A DNA stretch of 64,000 nucleotides from Penelope pileata (lineage: Eukaryota; Chordata; Aves; Galliformes; Cracidae). This document shows positions 24,201 to 35,811 of the stretch, piece after piece; positions within the stretch are counted from its first letter, which is position 1; the number at the start of each line of letters is the position of its first letter. A program made the position numbers and the translations under genes. The stretch spans positions 85,219-149,218 of the forward strand of contig WBMW01001608.1 in NCBI GenBank assembly GCA_013396635.1, read 5' to 3'. The notes beneath the pieces were generated by a model that worked only from the letters and a program-made list of their open reading frames with translations, had not been told where the DNA came from and made no database searches.

Positions 24201-27200
24201 AGTGCTGTCATGATCCTATTAATTATTTAGTTGTTGTTTTTTAGAGAGCAGCATTCAGTGTCAGATTAGTTATCTTAGCATCACAGCGCTGGTAACCCAT
24301 TCAAGTCATGTTCTTATTTTCATGGCTATGGAAGCACATTCACTTTGTTAGGAAAGTGAAACACTAAATTCTCTCGGTATTTTCTTCTTCTTTTAAAGCA
24401 TACAATGGACTAAATTTTGCACTTGGTTACACCCATATAACTTCAGAATTGTGTGAATGAAACTAACTGCAAAATAGGACCTACATTGTGAGCCTATTTC
24501 AGCCTGTGTTTAATTGAGCTAACCAGGCAGAACAAGGTTTTGTGCACAAAGCAATTTTGTATTTGTTTTTATTGTAAAAACACATTTTTTCCCATCTCTG
24601 CATCAGTCTTAAGAAAAAGAAAAAATGAAGCAAGCGTGAACAATGCTAATTACGTTTTGAAAGCAGTTTAAGAATGGGCAGGAGGATGGAGAGGCATGGA
24701 AAACAGGCCCCTGCAGAAAATGTGTGAGGATGAAAACAAAGTTCTCCTGAGCTGGACAGAAGTTTCTGTTTCACAGGCTTCCAAATGAATGGTTCAGATG
24801 TTATGAACACAATGGATAGTAATGATGATTACTTTTGCCAATGCCTATGGTGATGTTATAAGCTAATTATATTAGTCATTTACGCAAAGGCAAGATGCCT
24901 TTGATAGCTACAATTTGGAGCAACAATTCAGCATGTTGAGTCACTATTAAGTCACACTTAGAGCAAGACTTTGATTCCATTTACACCCAAAAGAATCTCC
25001 AGCAACTTCACTGAACATGGCAGCTTTAAACTGTATTTAAATGTCTATCCAAAATTCTAGTTCTGGTTATTTTTTTTTTCTATGTACATTCCTTCTTATT
25101 TTTCACAGATGAAGGTGATTTAAATCACTTAGCCCACACTTTGTGGGATTACCTTAATGCACAGTCTGCATCTGAAGGTACCTGATGTCAATAAAAGTTA
25201 TTGGTCTCTGTTCAGCTGTATCTGTTTTGACACATTTACTAGTCTGATTTTGGAGTCATTACTTTCTCAATAAATGATAGGGAATCCAGATACATTACTC
25301 AGTAGTGAGTATAGGCACCAAAATGCCATTTATATCATTGAAAAAAATCTCCATCAAACCCTTTGTGAGAAATATAACTAATCATCAGATTTTTGTGAAA
25401 ACCTAACAGGACCCATTTTATTAACAAACTAAGGTCACATCCATGAACCTTGTGAGATTCCCACAGTGTATGAACAACTTTTCAGAGAGAGCAAAAAGGA
25501 AAATTAAAGTTAATGTCTGACAATTTTAAAGGACTTGTCTCCAGGGGTCTGCACGTGTTCCTATCCAGGACACCATGTGCATTATTAAAGGAAGACAAAT
25601 CTGGCAACCAGAAACTTATTTTAACATTCTAAGTCCGCTTTTTATGAGTAAGACTGTAAGAATACACAAGCCTCTTGTCTTTGGATCCACCTACCCCAAA
25701 TCAGATGAGATGGAGAGCAGCCAACCAGATGTTTTTATTTGGCTCCCTGCACAGATACTTGCCAAGGGTTCTGCCAGCAGAATGGAAGTACAGCAGAGCT
25801 CTGATCTGCCATAACATCCCAGTAAGTTGACCGTGTCCCACTATCCTAACAGCTCTGTTGTCCTCTGTGCAATCTTTCTGTAGGGAAGTGGAGCATAGCC
25901 AATGCAGAAGATATCTGTTATTTTACAGTAGCATGTAAATCTCTGTTGGAAAAGTCTGTTCTTGTGGCGGATGGGCATAAAAGAAATCTTAATTAAAAAG
26001 GAATCCTTTCTTCTAGGTCCGTAAGTTCACAAGTTCACAGGCCCACAGGTGTCATAAACATCTACTAAATACAACATAAATCCACAATGGCAGTAGAGAG
26101 AAATTTCTGATCCCTCTTGTGTTACTGTATCTCAAAAGCCAATAAGCTAAATTGTAATTTTTACGTCTGTTCGAAGCGCCACACATACCATGCATTGCTC
26201 TGGTTTTGACTGATTGTCCTTCTTCCTAAAGCTCAATGCCCAGCCAGGAGCTCAGAGTTATCCATCTTCAACCTCAAAACAGCCTTGAAGTAAAGCCTGA
26301 TTTCTGCCCTTCAGGTCTTTGCAAGCTTATTTGATTTCTAGAAGTTTTCAGTTGTAAAGAAGATGCAATTGTATCCATGACGATTTTTCTTTTTTTCTCA
26401 GAGTTTATCTCAACTCCTTTGCCATCCTGACCCAAAACTTTCAAACCCTGCATGTTTGACAACCGCAGTGACTAGATTCTGACCAAGTTTTTATTAATTG
26501 CCACCAAACACTTAAGTAAAGTATTGTAGGGAAGATCAGAGCTGTCATCATTGTTAATTGAAAGTAGAAAGTGTGAGATTTTCAGAAAATTGTGCCAGGA
26601 CTTCACCAGACTCAGGTCACTTGAGGCTTGTATTGTTGTGTGTCAGAAAGGTCTCCAGTAAGTAGAAATAGTAATTCACATTGTGAAGATGCCAGAAATA
26701 AAATTCAGAAATCCTTCTTGGTTTGTGTTCTCTTCTGAAAGTCAGTAATTTTTACAAGTTACCTTTATTGTATATTTCAAGCATAAAATTGGAGGGTGCA
26801 CTGTTACAGATAATATTTCTACTGATTCCTGTATCAACTAATTCCTAGCAATCTGCAAGACATATCAGCAAGAAAATGCTTGCATTTGCATATACATCAT
26901 GCACTCTAAATGTACTAATTTCTACAGTACAATTTATTTCAAGCATTAAAATCACCAAGATCACTGACCACACAGTACTGTTTGCTTCATATATCATTGC
27001 TCATTTTCCAGTGCTCAGACTGGCCCTGGTGCTGCTGTTACTTTTTTTTCCTCAAGAGGTCAGTTCATTGTTTGATTCCTTTGAACTTTGGCTGATGCTG
27101 GGTGTTTAGAGGTGGATGAATAATGTCAATGGTATAACACATATATCATGAAGAAATGACTTTGTGAAGGTCAGTTCCAGGAGCTTGAGTTTGAAATGCT

Positions 27201-30200
27201 GAGTGAATACAGATTATAGGAGAGGACTTGATTCTTGACCTATGGGCTTTTTGTGCTCGCTAATTTTGAAAGACACTTTAAAGTCTCTCCTAGAGGATCT
27301 TTCTTATTTGTAGTATCTTTTATCCAAAAAAAGCATTTGATGTCACTTTTGCTTCAGATAAATCATTTTTTTGAGTTTGAAAGTGGGAAGAAGATTCTTC
27401 TGTTGGATTGCCTTGTTGCTGAGTCTTTGTGAGTTCCTTAGCTTTCAAACACTAACAGCTAATATTTATAAATCCTGTCTCCTAGACAAGAGTGATAGGT
27501 GTTTTTCGAGTAGCTATTATGATGTGAAATCCTACCTGACACTTGACCAGATAACACTAGTGCCCAGCTGTGTTGCTGCAGTTCGAAACCCATCAACATT
27601 CAGAATTCAGAATGTCAGTACCATGATGGAGAAGTTCTCTCCACTAGTGAATAATATTGCAAGAACTGCATTAGAACAGGCACTTCTCTTCTAGCTATAT
27701 GAATAATCAAGCATTGGATCAACCTTCTCAAAGTTTGTCGAGACTTCGGTTAGTTGCAAACTCTTTTCTTCACAGTGTAAAATATCTCTTGCAGTACATT
27801 AGTATTTCTGTTGTCTGTGTTTTGTCAAGTCTGTAGTGTAAAAATGGAAAGGGGAAAGTAAAACACAAAACAAGACATAAAACCATATGAAATATTCCAT
27901 TTTCACCCTTTCAGTTTGACAGTAGCCAAAGTAACATGCTAGTTGACATAACAAGAAAGCACTAAAATAATCCACGACCCACTTCCTAATACAAATTATT
28001 CTTAGTTTATTATCTTATTAAGGCTTTCTATTCTTGAGTTAAATTATTCTGAAAGAAAAGAGTAGAAAAACTTATGTGAAACACGTTGATTTAGGATCTG
28101 ATGGAGAATTATTATCTCTGTTCAAATGGAGTTCAGAATACATCTTTATATTTTTTTGTTAAGAAAGGAAGTCTTACATTATCTTTCCTCCTTTCCTCCT
28201 ACATAACTTTTGAACACACAGTCCTACTTCAATCCAATCTGAAATGCTGGAGACAGACATGTTTCTCTATGTCTCATAAGAATTAAAAGGGGAAGGAAAA
28301 CAGAGACAAGGTTACTGTCTCCACTAAAAGAATGTGCAGTTCAGCTCACTTCCTCTCCTCTTGGCTGGCCAGGCAGCATGCACCTTGCCCTGGGGCTCTC
28401 CTGCACCTAAGGGATGATGTCACATGGGAAGGGAGAGAGATTAATTCAGTTCAGGGATTAAGAAACAAAAGGAATAGATCTCATTAGCTCTGCTGCTCTT
28501 GGAAAAACAACTCCTCCTCCCCTTTGCTACCACTATCCCAGTCTGGTTTTATTTCAGTATGTAACGATATTATTTCCTTATACTTCTCAGTGCTATCTGA
28601 CAAGTTTTAAATTCTCTAATATTGAGGATCGCTTTTTGTTTTTTTCAGTCTTGCTCTGATAAAGCGTTTCTCACTTAAGTAGTCTCATTAACCCCACTAT
28701 TCATTTAAGCCACCTGCTGTTTGCTTGAGTAAAGAGTGCATAAAAGAGAGCAAGAGCTTTGGGAAAAGTAAAATTTCTACTCATACAGTTCACACACCCA
28801 GTGCTGCTTATATTGTTAACAATGGCACCATGAACACTTCCCTTAAAAGAACATTTGGGATCAGATCTGTAGCTTTTTTAACTCAAGAGCAGCGTGATTT
28901 CAGCAGGATTTTGGATCAGGGCCATAAAAAGCAAGCTACTTACAGAATCCAGCCTTTTACAAAACGAATGATTGCTAGTAGGTGTATCACCAACCTTCAG
29001 TACTTTAACACCACACCCTGACATTAGAGATTATTCATTATTCTGTGGGAAAAAGACCTTTATATGTAAATCTTGGGAATACAGCAGATTAAAATCAGGT
29101 AGTATACTTAAACACATTTGTAATAATTAATAAAAAATTACAAACAGGTGAGAGAGGATAACTGCCTCTGAAACATTTATTCTACTAGTAATTTTATTAC
29201 CATTGAATTCTTGCCAGCCAGGAAACACCTAGAGGCTCATGTTTCACACCCAGTATTGCAGAGGTGAAAAGGTAGAACATTCTGCCTTAACAAGTATGCA
29301 AAGAGTAACTTCAAGCGGAAACAAGTTTAGCACCCAGCTCTTACTGGCCCAACCACAGAGAAACTCTCTATAATAACTTGCTTGATTGTGCAGCTTCTGC
29401 AAGGTTCTGCCTTGGATCTTGGGTACACGGAGGCATACATGTGTGCACACACACAACTACACACCCTAAATCCACTTGCCATATGAAGGATTCCACTAGC
29501 TGGTTATATTTTCTATCTGACAATGAGTAGGAAAAAAGAGAGAGAGAGAGAGNGAAAAAAGCGTATCACAAGTTTAGATATGAAAACATCTAGCTAATGT
29601 GCCACATTACAGTCTTGTAGTGAACAAATATATGCCTCTGCTAAAACAGCAAAAAAAATGCTGTAGTGAAAGTGGAATAATTATTCCTCTTATAAAGAAT
29701 AAATCCTTTGGTTATAATATACTATAAAACCCAGAGGCATAGTGATCTCTCCAGATGACAGTAATTCTCACTATCTTTATCAAAATTGACAGTTGTTCCT
29801 TTGAAGCAGATTGCCATGGTAAGGCACTAGCTGAAATGCCAGTTTTATTCTGTCACGATAGGAACCTATCCCAACTCTGTTTACACTTAACATCTTCCTT
29901 CTGTGAAAGCAAATAGATTTTTTTTCCTTTTCTCCTTGAAACTTGTACTTTTCTTTGTGTGTGAAGTTGCCTAGAAAAGCAAGATGCACAGAATAAAGAA
30001 GACAAGGTTGATTTGAACAATGGAAAACTGAAATATTCCCTCAGCTTCAGACAGATCCCCTATTTACCTGCAATTACAGTGTCTTACACGTCTTTATTTA
30101 CTACACAGGGTCTAGGAGATCCAAATACACACATTAGGTATTTGTTCATTAATGGTAGTACATGTATGTCTTCAGTATGTGTTCTACAATAATGACGGGG

Positions 30201-33200
30201 AAAAAAGTGCACCAATGAACTCAATAAAAACAGTCAAAATATTCCTACAGATCACCTGAAATCATCTCTGCTATGAGTAAGAATTGAGGTTTGGTTTTTA
30301 CTTTAGAAACACAAGACAAAAGCGTTGGTATTAATGTAGATAAAAATATTGGCACCAGTATTAACATTGCTGCAGCTAGTACCACATAATCCTGCTGCCC
30401 AGTACTGGCACAGATGCAAGCAGATACACCTTGAAAGGAGCTGCTTACAGACTGAAGTCTGGCCGATTTGGCCCAGGAAGGAAAAGATTTAAAATAAGCA
30501 CAAGCAAAATGGCATTTTCAATGCCAGTCTGCGTCTTCTGGATGCACAAACTGGTCTTGTGTTTTTTCCCTGGGCAAAATGAAGAAGTGGAAAATGAACA
30601 CACTTGTGTACGATATATTCTCATAATGATTGTAGTCAATGCATAGAAACTTGACGCAATTAACAGAGAGGGGAGACTTCTGTGAAGCCTACGGTAACAT
30701 GGAAATAAAAAGCTTTGTTTTTTGTGTACAAATCCCTTTTGAGACAGAAATAGAAGCTTTGAGTTCCACATCACACTTGCACGATTGTTCAGGTAGAAAC
30801 TGGGAGCAATACCACATCTCTGAGATGATCAGTAACAGCCCCACAGTAATCCAAAGGTTTGCGATCAGTCTTCAAAAACGTTGAATGAATCACACAAAAT
30901 TGTTAACAAAAATTAATTAATTAATCTATTCACAAATAATTCATAGAATAGGGAAAGACCAACTGATAATAAGAATCCGTAAGCAATACACATGTGTGAG
31001 AGAGAAAGATTTCCTCTAACTGCATATATATAGTCATTATGTCACTCAGCTCCAATTTGCACCTGGAAGAAAGGAGGAGTCATATTCCCAATCATCTTGC
31101 ACATGATAAAATCATTTTCATCCATGCAAAGCAACAACAGAGTCTTACTCCACCAGAATTCTGCTTTCTAATTTAAGTATTTTACATCTACCACACACTG
31201 GTCTAACTGTCCAGACATATTATCACCCCAGGCATATTGTCAGCCTGCATATGGAGCTAGCCATTATTAGCTAAAAGATATAGTTGAAATTATTTTTATA
31301 AATAGGAAATATATAGCAGGAGGGTAGGGGGAGAATAGTGGCTTATGATAATAAAGATGGTTTGGTATTATATATATATAGGGAGAATTTATACTTTGTT
31401 ATAATTTGTTAGCACTCTGGATGCATCATTTTTCATCATGTACTTTGAATGAGAGAAAGATACACTTTATAAGAATCCTCCATGCTTATATTATAGCATC
31501 ATTCTTTCTTAATAGCCTTCTGGCTATCCACATGCTTCATAGTAGAAATTATCTGCCAAAATCACTTAATGTTGAAGATATCATGGGACTGCAGGAAAAA
31601 GTCCACATTATAGTTTATCTTCATTTCTTCTTCAATTTCTTTATTTTTCCATCAATCACAATAGTTGATTCTTTAATAGTGCCCTTGAGAATTCCTACCA
31701 AGATAGCAGAAAGTCCATAGACTCTCTCTCAGTCAGATGTTTCAAGCATACTCTGAGGATCCTGTAAATCTTCTCTAATACAGAACGGATCATTCAGGTC
31801 TCAAAATGTTTAATATAATCGTTCCTCCAGTCAGCCTAGGGGACCACAATCCTCAGGGCTGTAGCCCTTCCCCTAATTTTCTAAGGTTTTGAAAATGTCA
31901 AGGCTAATCTTAGATTCACATAGGGTTTTTTTAAATAAGTTGCTTGACCTTTGTGTTTCACAGACGTTCTGACTGATGCAAACCAATTATGCTGAAAGTG
32001 TGCCACCACATTTTATCTTGGTGTATTAATGGTCTTTCCCACTACTGCTATCCAGAAGAGGCTTTTAAGACTTGTGAAAATCTATAGCTATTGCTGATCT
32101 AACCACACACCATTCTGCAGCTACAGATTAGCTGTAGATGCAGAAGCTGTAAGTTCCCTCCTGGCTGCATACTTGCAGAGGAGAATTCTTCTCTCATAGC
32201 CAACAAGAACTTCCATAATAATAGATCAGTGGTAAGAACAATACCTGACTCCTATTAAATGTTTTTCATTACCTACTTCCATGGAGTTTTAGAAAGGTGA
32301 GGAAACATTACTGCCATTTTTAATGGGAAACCTCAAACACTCAGCAATGCTGTATATTCAAGGTCATCCAGTAGATGAAATCAGAGTTGGAAATACAGAT
32401 TTGCTTTTCTAAGGTAACACTCAGGATACTAACCTTATTAACATGAGTTAGTGTTGTCTAGTAGGTTAACCAATTGATCAATGCTTTTTCAATTTTCTGT
32501 TTTAATACTGCTTCTGACATGTAGTCCAATAATCTTGGTTAAACCTCTGAGAGAGGACTCCTTCTGAATAATCTAATGTCATATTTCTTATTATCTCATT
32601 GACCCAAGATGCAAAACTGGTCCTCCATTTGCTTATTCTGTCTGAACAACACTCATTCACATATATAAAGTAAACAAATAAGTTTTTCAATGATTTCAAA
32701 ATATTAAGGTCTGAGTGTAGTCTTTCAACAGTTTGCAATGTCACTTCAATATTCTTCTGTGGCGCCAACAGTATCTGTTGCATTCTGGCAATAAATACTT
32801 GTGCACATGGAACACGCGTGACTCAAAAAAGCGTTTCCCTAGATTTCAGTGCAATCTGCCTTTGCTGAAGATGCACCCTTTATTATGTGTCCTGCAGCTC
32901 TCTTACTGTCACATTACTGATCCCTAGGAAGAAAGTCTACAAGAAATTATAAATTCCAGGAAGGGTCACATTCATGATTTTTCCATTTTCAGATGATGCA
33001 TTACAATGGCCAGAAGACAGAGGAATAAGAGCTATTAAAGGCAGTCTATCGTTTTGCCCAGCTTTCATTCTAGAAACACTATCTAGATATGGTGAAATAA
33101 TCCAAAGATTCAGTAAGAACAGCTTTTCTACTCAAAGATATAACAACTCTGCTAACATTTACTGAAATTCTGCTAGCATTTACTGAAATTTTTGTCAACT

Positions 33201-33334
33201 TTTCTCATCATTATCCATATTCTACTATCATTATTGAGTTTGAAACTATGAGTGTGTTTCTGTCAACATCGCTTCTAAAGTGGCCATTACTGTAGTATTC
33301 CTAGATAGTAGATAAGGTTTGAATCTTTCCTTAC
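21235..33334. other. Long AT-rich stretch with no recognisable gene
   Basis: This is the longest transposon-poor part of the left half. I found no domain, RNA gene or recognisable repeat family. Visible items are a T-run at 23040-23049, a (GA)n tract with an N at 29536-29560, a polypyrimidine-rich exon-like patch near 5' GC-richer DNA at 28340-28440, and (TA)5 near 31371-31380. A 45-bp patch at about 25757-25802 resembles one at 37247-37291 and may be an old dispersed repeat. Bases 30939-30970 weakly resemble a degraded CR1 3' end. Several open frames of 60-107 codons show no family features. Confidence 0.55.
29536..29560. repeat. (GA)n microsatellite containing an N
   Basis: A GA-dinucleotide tract of about nine units is interrupted at 29553 by an ambiguous base and flanked by A-runs. 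The N probably marks an unresolved repeat length. Confidence 0.9.
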
Positions 33335-33679
33335 TGTCTTAGTTTCTAACAGAAGTTATGCTTCTCGTAGTGTCTAGTATGAAGCTATCTTGGGGCCTCA
33401 GAGATACTGATAACATCCCGGCAGTGTTGAACGGAGCCGAGGACATAACTCACTTCCGCATTCCTCTGCCAGTGAAATAGTTAAGGGGGGCATAAGGAGC
33501 TGGGAGCTGGGAGGGGACAGGACCAGGGCAGCTGACCCAAATTGACCAAAGAGCTATTCCATACCATATAACATCATGTGATTGGTTTGTTGGGTTTCCA
33601 GGTGCTCTTCGTTACAGAAGGGGCTAGCCGGGAGGAAGGGTCGTTGCTGGCTGTGAGCCCTTGCTCTGCGTATCCTCTT

Positions 33680-33710
<31 letters not shown>

Positions 33711-33876
33711 TGTTATTTCTTTTGTTCTCTTTACTATTTTAGTAAATAGCATTGATCTCAACCCACGCATTTTACTGCATATCTCTCTACTTCTCTCCCC
33801 TGTCCCATTTGGGGAGGGGGGAGGGTGAGTGAATAACTGTGTGGAACTTAGCTATCTGCTGAGTCAAACCACAACA
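33335..33876 (+). mobile_element. Solo LTR of an avian ERV-L-type endogenous retrovirus
   Basis: The block begins TGTCTTAGTTTCTAACAG and ends AAACCACAACA, with the 5'-TG...CA-3' ends expected of a retroviral LTR. Inside are segments I recognise from a widespread bird LTR type: GGGCAGCTGACCCAAATTGA followed by CATACCATATAACATCATG, a TTAGTAAATAG-like region, CTCAACCCACGCATTTTACT and a G-rich stretch CCCATTTGGGGAGGGGGGAG. The flanks CTTAC (33330-33334) and CCTAC (33877-33881) match at four of five bases, fitting the 5-bp target duplication of ERV-L. No internal gag, pol or primer-binding site adjoins, so it is a solo LTR left by recombination. Plus orientation is inferred from the G-rich U5-like end. 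Confidence 0.8.
33680..33706. repeat. (TA)13 microsatellite inside the LTR
   Basis: Thirteen TA units lie within the LTR, downstream of the GTTGCTGGCTGTGAGCCC segment. Related LTRs tend to be AT-rich here, so the tract probably grew from LTR sequence. Confidence 0.9.
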
Positions 33877-34485
33877 CCTACACATCTTCGTTAGACACAA
33901 TGGAACTGATTGACTGACTATAGGAAGCCTTGCAGCTACTTATCTTAATGAATATACCTTGGAACACATTATTTTCAAGGAGTATATTTATTTTCTATTC
34001 TTAACATTTTTAGTAGAGTTATTTGAGAAGTAGCAGGTAGTCCCCAGAAGTCTCTAACATAGTTTATTCCTTTTATAAGAAAGCTTGTAAACAAAAATAC
34101 AGAAATGAACACCTATGTGAAAAGCACAGTCTGAAGAGGGGAAATATCTTCAGCAGGAGTAGATTTTGCAGGTGTTCTAAATCCTATTGCATTACAGTGA
34201 AAGTTACTAAGCCAACACTGCAAAGGTGTTACACCTAGCACGAGTGTCATGGAGAGCTGTGAAGTTTCCTCATACAATATGACACCATTACAGAAACACC
34301 TGTGTTAAAAATAACTTCAAGCTTATTCACTCTGAGGTATTCCTTAAACCTTTAAAATATTTCCTTTCTTGCCTTGTTGCTTTAATATTTGCATTATGTT
34401 CCAGACCACAACTGTGACAGTAAAAGCACCATCATTTTCTCTTGTTCTTCTGATAAAGAACAGAATGTCTACTTAGTGAAAAATA
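33877..34485. other. Unique AT-rich spacer between LTR and mariner M2
   Basis: Six hundred bases of ordinary AT-rich sequence with no recognisable gene or repeat. It ends in the TA (34484-34485) that is the mariner target site. Confidence 0.6.
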
Positions 34486-35811
34486 GAGGGTTGCTACAAA
34501 AACATAATGCCTCTTATTTTATTATGTAAGATCACGTCGTAAGCGGGTGTTGGTGGTATGGCAGTAGAGGCTGAACCTTCCCGACAACATTCCATTATAT
34601 TTTGTTGCCGTGCGACAGACGGCAGCAGAAGGGCAGTCTGACCAAATGGCATCTGTCGTGGAAGCGCGCATGAAGCAAAGGTGTGGAACTGAATTCCTCC
34701 GTGTGGAAAACATTGCACTCATTGACATTCATTGACTCTTGCTGAACATTGATGGAGACCAAACAGTGGATATGAGTACAGTGAGGTAGTGGATGGTGCA
34801 TTTCAGCAGTGGCAACAGCGATGTGAAAGACAAACCACATTCTGGACAGTCATGCACAGCTGTCACACCACGAAATGAAGAGTGTCTCAATCAGCTCATG
34901 TGTGTAAACAGGTAGATTATGACCAGGGAACTCTGTATGGAGCTGAATAGCAGCTTCGATGCATTGGAAACGATGCTGGGAACATAGAAATATCACACAT
35001 TTTGCACCAGGTGGGTCCCATGAATGCTCACATAGGAACAGAAAAAACACCATATGCAAATTTGTCAAGACCTATTGAACCAATACAAGGCTAAAAGTGA
35101 CTGTTTCCTGGATCACATCATTACCAGTGACGAGATGTGGTGTCACCACTACAAGCTGGAGTCCAAATGGCAGTCCATAGAGTTGCACCATGTGCATTCC
35201 TCATCAAAGAAAAAGCTCAAGAAACAGCCCTCAGTGGGTAGAGTGATGTGCACTGTCTTTTGGGTTAGGAAAGGGGTGATCCTTCCGGATTTCCTGGAAA
35301 CTGAACAAACCATCAACTCTGACTGCTACATGGCAATACAAAGTTGAAGACTCAAACTGTCAGAGTCAGGCCAGAGGAGAAAAAGACAACCTTTCTTTTG
35401 CAACATGATAATGTCAGGTCCCGTACCAGTTTGAAGACTCTGGAGCACATTACCAGTCGTGACTGGACCGTCCTACCACACCCACTGTACAGTCTGGATT
35501 TGGCGCCTTCTGACTTCCATCTGTTTGGGCCAATGTAAGATGAACCATGTAGGCAACATTTTCCTAGCAATGATATCATCATAGCAGCTGTGAAACAGTG
35601 GGTCACCCCTACTGGTGCAGATTTCTATGAGTGCAGCATAAAGGCTCTTGTTCATTGGTGGCAAAAAAGCAGAGCTACTGTGGTAACCACGTTGAAAAAT
35701 GGTGCTCTGTAGCTGAGAATTTACTCTATCAAACAGTGTTATGGTGCTCTTTGTATCTGTTGTAGTTTCCATGGAAATAAATAGGAGACATTACTTTCAG
35801 AATAACTTATG
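34486..35811 (+). mobile_element. Mariner DNA transposon copy M2, full-length but inactive
   Basis: A complete mariner-class element of about 1.3 kb, the usual size, with the transposase on the plus strand. It is flanked by TA at 34484-34485 and TA at 35812-35813, the target duplication made by this superfamily. The ends form an imperfect terminal inverted repeat: GGTTGCTACAAAAA then CATAATGCCTCTTA at the left (34489-34516) pairs loosely with the reverse complement of GGAGACATTACTTTCAGAAT at the right (35784-35803). It resembles chicken Galluhop/Mariner1; the exact family name needs a library comparison. The terminal repeats have diverged and the transposase frame is broken, so it cannot move. 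Confidence 0.88.
34610..35712 (+). pseudogene. Mariner transposase pseudogene (M2), D,D34D type
   Basis: The N-terminal helix-turn-helix half (about 34610-35050) is broken by several stops. The catalytic half is well preserved. The frame at 35054-35347 reads LDHIITSDEMWCHHY, with the first catalytic Asp at 35129-35131. It then stops at a TGA, and the reading frame shifts to 35344-35712. That frame contains LLQHDNVRSRT with the second Asp at 35407-35409 and YSLDLAPSDFHLF with the third at 35512-35514, exactly 34 residues between them. A TAA at 35536-35538 interrupts it, after which RQHFPSNDIIIAAVKQW and FYECSIKALVHWW continue to a natural stop at 35710-35712. The lesions rule out an active enzyme. 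Confidence 0.88.

Noticed and set aside
27560..27620. GTTCGAAACC resembling a tRNA B box
   Set aside because: There is no matching A box at the right distance and no cloverleaf could be drawn.
30939..30970. TCATAGAATAGGGAAAGACC as a CR1 3' end relic
   Set aside because: Only about 30 bases resemble the CR1 tail, too little to annotate.
34494..35068. Overlapping minus-strand frames in the left part of M2
   Set aside because: Antisense to the mariner 5' region and transposase N-terminus.
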